From Mortierella alpina (taxonomy: Eukaryota > Mortierellomycota > Mortierellomycetes > Mortierellales > Mortierellaceae): a DNA stretch of 64,000 nucleotides. Both the position numbers and the translations under genes were made by a program. The stretch is from the NCBI GenBank assembly GCA_029449245.1, contig JANATF010000012.1, forward strand, positions 1,629,799 to 1,693,798, given 5' to 3'. Shown here one piece after another: positions 11,411-22,067 of this stretch. Within the stretch, counting starts at the first letter, position 1; the number at the start of each line of letters is the position of its first letter. The notes under the pieces are model-generated. The model was not told where the DNA came from. It worked only from the letters and a program-made list of their open reading frames with translations, and did no database searches.

Positions 11411-14400
11411 ATGTTGACCGTTCTGCATACGCTGGCCAACACTGCAGGCCTCTTTGGCAAGAACCCTGCCTCGGGCTCGCCCGTCAGCTCGTCGCAAAAG
11501 ATCAACCTGGCCCTGCAGAACCTGCACCTCGTCCGCAAGATCATCCTCACCCAGAACCTGGACGACCACCACGAGCAGGCTGCCCTCACCCGCCTCGACC
11601 AGCTTCTCGACCAAATCTCGGTCAACTCGCTCGCCGCTCTGAACTACACTCAGCTGCAGGAGTTGGCCACAGCCTTGACCGCCACCAACTCGTCCAAGGA
11701 AATTAAGCACATTCTGGCCTCTTTCCAGTCCACCACCACCACCACCACCACTACGACAATCAAGAAGACCACTATCGCTTCTAAAACGTCTTCGTCGGTG
11801 GATAACGACGACAATGTGTCTGTCACCAGCTCGGAGGGCCCTTCGTCGGCTGTTACCGTCGTGGATGACCTTGACCACCTCTCGCTCTCGGTCCGATCAA
11901 ACCTTTCCCTCGGCATTCAGAACGACGCCCATCTCCTCCAGCTGACCTCGGGCAACCTGGCAGTCGAGCATGTAGCTTATGCTCTCAGCGACCTCCTTTT
12001 TGTCTACCCATCCTCGTCCTCGCAGTCTTATCTTGGACATGCTTCAGAGCAGTGGTCAAAGGCTGGACTCGGCAACGCTACAGCAGCGACACTGGCGCCC
12101 CAGGTCCTGAAGATGTCCACTCGCTCTAACGCCGCCTCAGCAATTCTGGGAGCTGTCACATCGACTGAATCCCACAACAGCGCATTGGCCACCTTTGCGT
12201 CGTCAGCTGCCATCGTGAACATGGTCCCCAACCTGTACCAGATTGCACAGGCAAACACGCCCGTAGTCTTCCATGTCACTGCCGAGTCTGTTGATTCCGA
12301 ACTTAATGCCCTCCGCGGTGATTACTCGGATGTCCTCGTCGCAAGAGAGACCGGCCTCTTGTACCTCGCTTCCAACTCTGTCCAGGAAGCTTACGACGTC
12401 TCAATCCTTGCCCATGCGATCGCCTCTGGTACCAATCAGTCTGTCCTGCATGTTCTTGATGGAGTGCAGACAAGTCAGCAGGTGGAGGCTATCAAGACTG
12501 TCAAGGATCAGGACGTAGTAGCCTTCATTAAGCAAGAACACAGCAAGTCAGTTCTGGGCCACGACGAAGGATCTCTTGTCTCTGGCATTGAGGATATCTT
12601 TGATCGCGCAGCATCTGTCCTTGGTCGCCACTACAAGGCGTTCGAGTACTCTGGACCAGCGGATGCCGAGACCGTCGTGGTGGTCTTTGGCCCTGCCTAC
12701 AATGTTGCCTCTGACTTGGGCGAGAAGGTATGAAATTCAAGTCCTTGAATATACTTGGTATTTGGCCTTTTCTTTTCTTTTCTTTTACTGACACGTCCTT
12801 CTACGCATCAACTTTTACGTACAGGTCGCTGTTTTGAACATTCGCCTTTACCGCCCCTGGTCATTCTCGCATTTCTTGAAGGTGGTCCCTCCCTCTGCCA
12901 AGAAGATCGTCGTCGTGGAACCCGTCGCAAGCACGGCAGCACACGGTCCTGTGTTTTTGGACGTTTCTGCTTCCTTCAACCTCTGGACAGGAGCCCATCG
13001 CCCTACGGTAATTGATGCCAAGTATGGTCTTTACGGAGCCTCACTTTCCCAGGGCTGGCTCAAGGCTCTCGTGGCGCAAGCTGTCTCCTCTCAGAACAAA
13101 CTTGATTTATCTGCTGTGGTCCCCGAAGTCAGTGCTGTTCAATCGGATGTCAGCCAGGTCATCTTCTGGGAGACGGCATCCTCAACTGCCGTGTCTGCCC
13201 ATGTCGCCAAGCATATCCAGTCCGCCTTGGGACAACGAATCCAGCACAGCTCTCGTGTCAACTCGTACCGCCATAGCGCCGTCGTCGAGACCCGTGTTCA
13301 ATTTACAAAGTCCAACACGACTGCCTTTGCCGAATCTACTTTTGCCAGCTATGCTTCGGTCCAGGACGTGTCCGTGTTGGCCGAATACAACGTCCTTGAT
13401 TCGCTCAAACAGGGAGCAGTGCTTGTCCTTAATGCACCTTGGAGTGTCGAAGAGTTGGAGTCCAAGACCTCGGCCGCATTCCGCTTTGCTCTTGGTGCCA
13501 AACAGATCCAAGTACTTCTGATTGATCTCGACACTGTCGCCAAGGAGCTCGGACTTTCGGGGGCCGGAAAGACTTTGCTGGGACAGGTGGCCTTCCTCAA
13601 GACATTTTCCGCCAACCTTCGCGATGCCGCCTTTGATTCTATCGATAGTCAATACGAAACCTCCAACGGTAAGGTACTCAAGGACCTTATTTCGACCTTG
13701 GTCGAGCGCGTTGACAAGGAGGTGATTGAGGTTCCCCAGAATCCAAACTGGTTGTCGATCGAACTCGGAGAGGCAGATCAGGCAGCATTGGCCCTTCCCA
13801 AGCAAGTGTTGCCAACAGTCCGTGGTACCGTCAATGCATTCGACAGCGCCCTTGCCAGTTCGACGATCGAGCAGTCCTCGTCCGAGGACGGCGAAGTCGT
13901 TCTTGGCAAGACCTCCAACTGGCACAAGGCGGCATGGCAGTTGTTGTTCTCTGAAGCCTATGACACTCAGAATGCTCTTGCTGATGGCGACCACGCCTAC
14001 CTTGTCAAGATCACCGAGAACCGTCGCTTGACCCCAACGACCTACGATCGCAATGTCTTCCACCTCGAGTTTGACACCACCAACACCGGACTCAAGTACG
14101 AGATTGGCGATGCGCTTGGTATTCATGGCTGGAACGACACTCAAGAAGTCCTTGATTTCATCGAGTTCTATGGCGAGAAGCCCGAGACGGTCGTTGTTGT
14201 GCCTCGTGCGCTTGCCAAGAATGCTCCTGAGGGCACCCAGGCACGCCACCAGACCAACAGCCTGCTTCAGATTCTGCAGCAGAACCTGGACCTCTTTGGC
14301 CGCCCCTCCAAGCGTTTCTATGCCGACCTTATTCCCTTTGCCACCGATGCGGCCGAGAAGGAACGTCTCTCGCATCTCATCTCAGCGGAGGGTGCCAATG

Positions 14401-15173
14401 AGTTCAAGGAGCGTGTCGAAGAAACCCTCACTCATGCCGATATCTTGCGCGAGTTCCCCTCGGCTCACCCATCTATTCCTCAGTTGATTGCCATGCTTCC
14501 CACCATCAAGCCCCGCCACTACTCCATCGCCTCGTCCCAGAAGGCCCATCCAAACTCTGTGCACCTGTTGATCGTCGCCGTGGAGTGGACTGCCCCCTCG
14601 GGCAAGGCTCGATTTGGCCAGTGCACGCGCTATTTGACGTCTTTGGGAGTGGGAGCCGAGGTCACAGTCTCGATCAAGCCCTCGGTCATGACCTTGCCTC
14701 CACTGCCTCACCAGCCTGTCATCATGGCTGGTTTGGGTACAGGTATGGCTCCCTTCCGCGCCTTTATCCAAGAGCGCGCCTGGCAAAAGGCCCAGGGTAT
14801 CGAGGTCGGACCCATGATCCTCTACTTTGGTTCTCGTAACCGTGCCAACGAGTACTTGTACGGAGAGGAGCTCGAAGCCTACCATGCCGATGGACTCTTG
14901 ACGCATTTGCGTCTCGCCTTCTCTCGCGACCAAAAGGAAAAGATCTACATTCAGCACAAGATGAACGAGGACGGATCGCTGCTCCACAAGTACATGCTCG
15001 ACAGCAGCCTGAACGGTCACTTTTACTTGTGCGGACCCACCTGGCCCGCTGGAGATGTCAAGGATGCCATCGTTCAAAGTTTCATGGACGGCGAAGCCTG
15101 TGCTGCGATCGACGCCAACCGCATTGTCAACAAGCTCAAGGAGGAGGAGCGCTATATCTTGGAAGTGTACTAA
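11411..15173 (+). CDS. MET10: sulfite reductase [NADPH] flavoprotein (alpha) component
   Basis: Flavoprotein that passes electrons from NADPH through FAD to the sirohaem subunit for reduction of sulfite to sulfide in sulfur assimilation. Two exons, 11411-12727 and 12825-15173, phase 0; 1221 residues, somewhat longer than yeast Met10 (1035). The N-terminal half (from MLTVLHTLANTAG) is the pyruvate:ferredoxin-oxidoreductase-like region of fungal Met10. The C-terminal half is a ferredoxin-NADP reductase module: an FAD motif RHYSIASS near residue 1003, GLGTGMAPFRAFIQERAW near 1075, LYFGSRNRANEYLY, and a C-terminal EEERYILEVY. The start at 11411 is preferred to upstream in-frame ATGs, which would add only S/P-rich low-complexity sequence. 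Confidence 0.92.
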
Positions 15174-15420
15174 GGCGGCGACTCCTCGTTCAGCCTCTGT
15201 CTTTATCTCCTTCGTATTTCACTTCATTCGCATTTCTTTTGCCATTATTAAAAGCCCTCTGTCCCTATGTACCTACCTCTGACTCGGTATGAGTGTTTGT
15301 TGATTACTGAATGTGGCGTGCAGGAGCTCGGAACGTTCTTTTCAAAGTTCGATTTTGTCAAGGCCTCCCTATCACAAAAAAAACTCACCTTTCATCGTTC
15401 CATCTGTTCTTCCATTCGCA

Positions 15421-16173
15421 ATGACATTGCCATCCCCTACCGCGACTGTACTCATCCGCCGAGCCCAGCCAGAGGAGGATGTTCAGCACGTTGATGAAAT
15501 CTTTCGGATCGTCAACACTGCGTACCGATCCAGTAAGCACACCACTTTCCTGGCGCACTTTCGTATCCCAGATGCACCCAAGAACAGCGGAGATTGTACA
15601 CTATGCCATGCCGCGAGAATTATCATGTCGTAAAATTAACGCTTGCAATATTCACATCCATCCTCTATAGATGCTGGCTGGACCCATGAGTCGCACTTGA
15701 TCAAGGACAACAGGATCTCAAAGGAAGGTATCTTCCAAATCCTGAACGACAATGTAAAAGTGCTGCTTCTGGCTTTTGACAGTGAAAGTGGCCGGGTCCT
15801 CGGTACTGCACTGCTGGATCCTGCAGAGTGCAATCCCGAACTGGACGACTACAAGAGCGACGGCGAAAACGAGTTGGCCTACACAGAGTCTCTGCCAAAG
15901 GAGCACCTCGTCCATTTGGGTCTCCTCAGCATCGATCCTGAACACCAGTCTAGAGGACTCGGCCGTCAATTGGTCGAGGGTGCCTTGAACTATGCCAAAG
16001 AGACCTTGGGGCGGAAGCAGGCTGTCGTCACGGTGTTGTATCAGCGACCGGAGTTGTCCAATTGGTACAAGCGGCTGGGGTTCATTGATTATGGCGAAAA
16101 GAAATCGTATCCAGATCCATCGAGCACATTGCAAGACGACGTCCATTTCACTGTTTTGAGACGCACACTCTGA
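15421..16173 (+). CDS. GNAT-family N-acetyltransferase
   Basis: Two exons, 15421-15532 and 15671-16173, give 204 residues. The GNAT fold is visible: an N-terminal strand TVLIRRAQPEEDVQHVDEIF, the VLGTALLD strand, then motif A HLGLLSIDPEHQSRGLGRQLVE with the acetyl-CoA pyrophosphate loop QSRGLG, and a final NWYKRLGFIDYGEK (motif B) before strand VHFTVLRRTL. Acetyl-CoA is the expected donor. The acceptor substrate is unknown, since GNAT sequences say little about it. No targeting signal, so probably cytosolic. Convergent with USE1, with 128 bp between stop codons. Confidence 0.88.
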
Positions 16174-16301
16174 GAATGATGGAAATACGCTCCTTTTAAT
16201 TAAAAAACTGTGCTTGCTGATACATTGTCCTGACTGTGCGATTCAGCCGCATTCTTGTACCGTGCTCCACTTTTGCTGACGCTTTGACTAAAAAAGTGCA
16301 C

Positions 16302-17827
16302 TTAAAAGATGCGGATGATGAAGAACATGAACACAAAGACCAAGCTCACAGCGAGGACAATGCCCCAGATGATCCACTTTGTCTTTCGGCTCTGTTTGGA
16401 GTAGAGCTCTAGTCGTGTGCGTTCCTTGCCCAATCTTGTGATATTGCTATCCAGTGCCTGATCAGCATCATCCAGCAGCTATTTATGTAGCAACGGGGGG
16501 TCAAAGGCCATGTCCAGAGTGTGAATTAGCAAGCGGGCTGCTGTTGATGTGCCCCATATTAGGACAGACAAATCACTCTCTGAAGCACCTCGAAATCAGA
16601 ATAGAGCACTTACACCAGAAGACTTTTCATCCGCTAGTGTCTGATGGATCGCCATGGCATTGTGACGAAGTTGCTGCATGAGCATCGAAATTCCAGCTTC
16701 CATCTCCTCACGCTGTGCACGGTCGTTTTGAAGGGCTGCTTCGATTTGCGCTTGATCGCGTGTTGAATCCTGCGAGTTTGATATCCGCAAACTATTGTTG
16801 GTGAGCGTTTGAGTTTGAGTATTGGGCGCATTGTTGTCATGGTTGCGTCCTGCTGTTGCTCCTGATCTGAAAGATTTGGGAAAAAGGTGTAGTGGCATTC
16901 CGTTAGCTCCCCGCCTTTTTTCTTGTTCCACTACTCCACTACTCTGTCCATCTGCAATCATACTTGCCTTCTCTCTCGCATTCCCCAAGACGATTCACTG
17001 GTCAATGTCGACGGTACTGCAGATCTCCCAAGGTTTTGTTCGCCTCCTTGACTCTATTGGATCAACTGAAATGTTATTATACAAAAGAGATGACAGATGA
17101 ATCAATGCACTATCCTACGCCCGATAGACTTGCCTTTGATACAAATTTTCCTGATTGAGATTGTGTGCTGGAAGTTCTTCGAGACAAGAAGCAGGCTTCA
17201 GCACTTTGAGAATCCATCTCATCATCATTTTCTATAATCCTGGGCTGTAGGAGACTTTTGCCACTTGCGGGCTAATAAGATCAAACGAGAGGACATTCTG
17301 CGTTAGTCATTTGCACTCACATCTGTACACCTATACCAGGGCGCCGCTTGACTAAACGGTAAACACCATTGTACTCACCGATGCAGAGTGCTCTACAATG
17401 CTCGCGAGTGTATCTATCTTGGCAGCATACTCGGCGAACACCGATCGATCGCCTTTGCCACTGAACGGGATGTGAGCATACTGGCCCGGTCAAAGATGTG
17501 AAGGGCGCATCTTTCTTGGCTTACCTCTTTGAGAGATCCTCTTCTAAAGTAACCATCATTTCTTTCAACGCTTTGATGTTCTAATATATATATATATATA
17601 TATAAAAGGCCGCGTTAGATATAGTACTGAGCAACAACCACTCGCACCGCCCGTCAGCAGTAGCGTGGATACTTTACAGCCAGATACTTTGTCCGATCTG
17701 ATCCCTGAAGTATGCCGTCCGCGCCGTGTGCTTTGGCATCACACTTGGCCATCAGGCGTCTTATATTGACCTCGAGGACTGACGGCGTCAAGGAAGTCAT
17801 CGCAGCTGGCATGTTGCTCGAAGGCAT
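16302..17827 (-). CDS. USE1: USE1-type SNARE of Golgi-to-ER retrograde transport
   Basis: Tail-anchored ER SNARE working with Sec20, Ufe1/syntaxin-18 and Sec22 in COPI vesicle fusion. Seven exons: 17827-17678, 17580-17525, 17460-17379, 17271-17134, 17053-16968, 16866-16614 and 16457-16302; 306 residues. N-terminal helices start LEVNIRRLMAKCDAK; the SNARE region reads QNDRAQREEMEAGI through LDSNITRLGKERTRLELYSK; a single C-terminal membrane segment (KTKWIIWGIVLAVSLV, then FVFMFFIIRIF) ends the protein, as expected for a tail anchor. Two consecutive introns (after 17134 and after 16968) appear to use GC donors (AG|GCAAGT). For the second, no GT donor restores the frame. For the first, a weaker GT (GTATCA after 17146) would also keep phase. 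Confidence 0.88.
17582..17604. repeat. (TA)n microsatellite inside USE1 intron 1
   Basis: About 11 TA units lie directly upstream of the acceptor of USE1 intron 1, forming the region where a polypyrimidine tract would normally be. Confidence 0.85.
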
Positions 17828-18070
17828 TGCTGATGACTCTTGTTGGTGTTGATGAATGACAAAGGTGGTGGGGGTAGGTACTGCCGAGTGTCAACGCGCT
17901 CGAGGGGTATCTGTTGAAGGTCGTTTATTGCTTGGGCGTCGCAGTCTTGGAAACGAGATGCTGCTTAAGGTGGCCAATGGACAAAAAGGAATGCATGCCT
18001 CAACAGGTCCTGCTGTCAAGGAGACTTTGGGGTCCGGCGATCACGTGGGTGCTTAGGGCATTTTAGCCCT

Positions 18071-19820
18071 TCAATGGTCCCAGTCTTCCTCGTCCAGACC
18101 AAAAGCAATATCTTCGTCGGCCAAGCCGTCTGGTACCACAAAGGAAAGGTCCTCCAGGTCGGATATACCATCGTCAACGATCTGAAATGGCGCAGACCGC
18201 TCCTGAATGGAAGGTGACTTGAAAAGACGCGCACTCCGCCCGCTGGCATGGCTCAAGAGTCGGATGCGATGGGTACAGACCCCAGCCCATGTTTCGCCCA
18301 GAGCAGGATGGACTTGATCAGGAGGGTGGTCTCCGTTTCGAACGCTCTTTTGAGCTTGTGATGACTCTATCTTGGTTGTCATATGGTTCATGACCACGAC
18401 CTAAAGTTGGTACAAGTTCAAAGCACTGGTGAATATCTCTACTAGATCCTGGGTATTCATCTTAGCAAGCGCTTTGTGCTATAACTTACTGCAATATCGA
18501 ATTCTCGGGCCATTGATGCCAGTTGTCGACCTAACGTGGCTACGAGCTTTGTTCGCATGTGCATGTCACTAAAGTTGGACCGGAACAGGAAGGCGATAGA
18601 GTCCACTACGATCAGCTTGGTCTGATCCCCATGCGAACAAAAAAGGACAGAGCGTCAGCGGACTGGAGTTTAAACGCGCTTTGTAATGCAGTCAATCATC
18701 CCGAGTCCACATACCTTTGGATGCGCACGGACGATATCATGCAAAACTCTTATCATCGCAATGAGTTCTACGGGGCTGTGCACGCGGCAGTACTGGACGC
18801 CTTGCATCAAACTCTCAGCGGTCACGGCAATCTCAGCTCCTATGGTGTTCAGCGGAGGGAATGTACACTGCTAAGTCATTCGTGCGCCATTCAAAGGTTG
18901 GTCGTCGCTGATCCTTTGATGGTACTCACTCTGATTGAACTCTCGCGATCGAGCTTCAGCTATACGCGCCACTCTTTTTGCGACAAAGCTGCCTTCCGTG
19001 TCTGTAGTATTCACACAAGATGCATTCAGGGTCAGCTGTGAGGGCGAGGTAAGAACAAGGACACCCTTTCAACTCAAGCGCGAGATTGAACTTACCGAGA
19101 TAGATCGAGGTGCCGCCAGTGCCGCCAAATGTTTGTGGTAACTGAGCATTGATACAGAGTTGCATGCTATAGAGTGCAGTGGTCCATTGTTTCAATAAGT
19201 TTGGTACCAATTTGTGTTTTTCAAGCTGAACTTTCGAAGGGTCAGCCAGCAGTTCCTTACCCAATCTGCGTCTTTCCTGTCCCAGGTAGGCCACAAAATT
19301 CTGTGATCTTGCCCAGAGGTATACCTCGTCCGCTCGCAAAGAGGCTATCAATAGCACCACAGGAGGTGGTAATAGGCGCGCACCGCATCTCCTTCTCCCA
19401 TGTCTGGTTCGCAGTCAACATTGCTGACGAGGTGGCTGTACAGTGATCAAGAAAAGGGTTGACGGTAGATCAGTACTCCGCAACGTCAAAGTAGGCAGTG
19501 CAGTACATGACAATACAAGAGAGGCCAAGAAGGAGCGTCGCACAGAGTGCACTTACATGCAGGGTGCACCTGGAGCACGAGTTCCTGCACCTGCTCGGGC
19601 GAAAGCTTGAGTTCTGAAGGAGGAAAGGAGGGCATAAGAAACGTGATTGCTCGCGCTAGTCGACAGCGGTTGCGAAAGAACGGTTCCTGCATTTACCTGC
19701 TGCAAGTTCATCTGGAGGTATGCAGGCGAGGTCCGCCACGGTTCGATAGCCGGATCGGAGCACTTTTTCCCGAAGGGCTGTCGACAGTCGAAGCGTGACA
19801 GCAGGTCGGGAAGTCGCCAT
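18071..19820 (-). CDS. RAD51C: RAD51C-type RAD51 paralogue
   Basis: RecA-fold ATPase that supports RAD51 filament formation in homologous recombination. Eight exons: 19820-19697, 19613-19557, 19435-19261, 19166-19096, 19001-18930, 18839-18715, 18621-18490 and 18400-18071; 361 residues, close to the 376 of human RAD51C. An N-terminal helix-hairpin-helix-like segment (REKVLRSGYRTVADL) precedes TSCGAIDSLFASGRGIPLGK, Walker A GLPGTGKT at 109-116, the RAD51C-like MQLCINAQLPQTFGG, DTEGSFVAKRV, and Walker B LIVVDS at 211-216. The C-terminal 60 residues are acidic and end DEEDWDH, outside the core. Divergent from ELP5 across 408 bp. RAD51C is preferred over XRCC3/RAD57 because of the IPxxFGG and DTEGSF blocks. 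Confidence 0.9.
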
Positions 19821-20228
19821 TCAGCTCACGCGCATGGGCTTTGGAGTATATGATTACGGCTGAGGGTATCCAGCGGAGTTGCTCCTGCTCCTCGAAGGGT
19901 GAAGGCTGCACGTCGAATCCGAGCACGCAGTGACTGATGGATGAAAGCGGAATGCAGAGGGGCAGGCGAGTTGACGAGTTGACAGAGGCAAAAGTGAATC
20001 GAGAGAGCTTGAAAAACGGTGGACCGAGGACAGTCACCCCTGCCCACTCAGAAGGTCCCGCAAAAAAACTCTGACCGTGGTCGCATTGACTTTTCTGCTT
20101 GCCCACCTGTTTCTTGCTGGCCACCGCATTCCACATTTCAGCTCGCCGGATTGTATTCGGGACTAGACAAAGCACACCCATCCGATTCTTGTGCTGGCAC
20201 AGACTGCATTCTCACTGAGTGATACCCA
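19821..20228. promoter_or_regulatory. divergent RAD51C / ELP5 promoter
   Basis: 408 bp between two start codons; must hold both promoters. No clear TATA box, microsatellite or ORF with protein features seen. Confidence 0.45.
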
Positions 20229-22047
20229 ATGGCGCCTATTCTAGAGAAGATCCTTTCGGGAAAGGAGGCTTCGCCCTTTGTTCTCGTCAAAGACACGCTG
20301 GAGCAGTCGGGTCAGGTTCTTGGACTCGAGTTGCTTTGCAACACCCCCGCAGAGTAGGAACTGGAAATCTTCACTCGGCATGCACAGATACAGCTGGAGA
20401 AAACGCAAGCATCGAGGATATACTGCTGAACAACATTCTATGCTTCCTTCGCTCACTTAGTCATGCGATCATTGTCGTATGTGCAGAGACCGCGCCCGAT
20501 CGGTTGCTGCCTCTCATCAAAGGAAAGCACAAGTAAGAATCAACAAACAGCCTGCACAGTTGACGAGCCTGCAGTATATCATCGTCATCAGACTGGGCTA
20601 ACCAAGGTCCTGACTATAGAAAGACGGTCATTGACTGCTACTCGAACCCTCTTGGGTGGACAAAAGACTTTGAGTCGTCCTTGTCAGAACTCACATCGGC
20701 GACTGGCTCTGTCCTACCATCCACCGGCGTTATCAGCATTGATTCCTTGAGCCTCAAGAGCATTAGACGGATCAGCAAAACAATAACAGACGCGATCAGC
20801 TCCCGTAAGTGTGTGTGCGCGACAATCCGCTGACGAGGGCAAGCATTGACATTCTTTTTATTTTGGGCCTTCGTGTTACGGCAGAGGAACGCGCACCTTG
20901 TACTAACACTCGCCCATTCCATTATCGTAGAGCACCCTTCCAATTTCACAATCTACTTTGACTCCCTTTCGCAGTTCTTGGCGGTGTCGGTTCCCGGTAC
21001 ATTCAATTTGATTCGATCCATCACAGGGTTGTTGACAGGTAGGGTGCTGCCTGCACTGATGAAGTCGCTTCGCTTGGTCAAAGAGATTGAACAGGGACCG
21101 TGCGAGTGGATCGTCTGTTTAGGCACTAGCTGATATCTTTACTCTTGTGCCACAGACTCCTCTCGCATCATTGCCATCCATCACGAGGATGTCCCAGACG
21201 CCGACAGCTTTCTGCCTGACGCCTCAAAGCCGTATGCATCCAACAGCTTGGCGCATATTGCTACCACCATGATTGCGATCAGGAGCAGCGAATCAATTCG
21301 GCAGGAGCAGGAAGATCTACGCAACGGAGTCGTAGCTGTCAAGGAATTTTGCTATCTTTCTGTCCATGGAAACGCCTGGGATTCTGCTGTATGTGAAGTC
21401 GAGCACAAGAGAAAGTCGGGCAAAGTAGCACGAGAGGTAAATGATCATGCTCATTGTCTAGCTAGTCATCGTTCCCTTGTACCGGAAAGTGTCAGGATGC
21501 GCTCCTTCAAAAGATGCCCTGCTAACCTATCACGTCCACATCCTGCAAGACAAACGCGTACCATTTGGATGCGCCCACAGGGGAGCTGATTGTCGTCAAC
21601 GTCTGGGACGTGGTTGGAGACATGCCGGATATTGAGAAGCTGGATCTGGAAGAATCTCAGACCGTAAGTCCGCCCTCAACCACACAGAGACGCAGAATAC
21701 AAAGTCTATTCGGCAGTTTGACGAAATGACACTCACATGCTTTTTTTTCTTCCCCTTCATCATCCCTAGTCTGACCCCGCTGCCAACCTCTCGTTCAATC
21801 TCAATCTGACGGAGGAGCAGCGGAAAGCAAAGAATGATACCGTGTTGCCATATCTCAAGACTCAAGGTAATTTTTAAAAAGCTCTAGTCAACCGTTTCTG
21901 GGATAATATTCATCTGATGTCAGCGCAAACTCTGATATTTCCGTCCACCGATATTGTATTGTAGAATCTTCGGGTGCCATCTATTACGAACCCGATGCTG
22001 CCGATGACTTTGATGATGATGATCCTGATGACGATCTGACAATTTGA
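20229..22047 (+). CDS. ELP5: Elongator complex subunit ELP5 (IKI1)
   Basis: One of the ELP4-5-6 ring subunits of Elongator, required for cm5/mcm5 modification of wobble uridine in tRNA. Eight exons: 20229-20353, 20461-20532, 20620-20804, 20931-21038, 21156-21436, 21550-21663, 21770-21866 and 21965-22047; 354 residues. Diagnostic parts: N-terminal ILEKILSGKEASPFVLVKDT, HAIIVVCAET, ISIDSLSLKSIRR, EHKRKSGKVARE, and a C-terminus NLSFNLNLTEEQRKAKNDTV followed by GAIYYEPDAADDFDDDDPDD, which closely matches the acidic tail of animal and fungal ELP5. A textbook branch site TACTAAC (20901-20907) lies in intron 3. Convergent with the AAA ATPase gene; only 20 bp separate the stop codons. Confidence 0.9.
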
Positions 22048-22067
22048 GCGTGCCGAGATATTGTATA

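Noticed and set aside
13182-14375. 397-aa ORF antisense to the sulfite reductase gene
   Set aside because: Shadow frame opposite a well-supported conserved coding exon.
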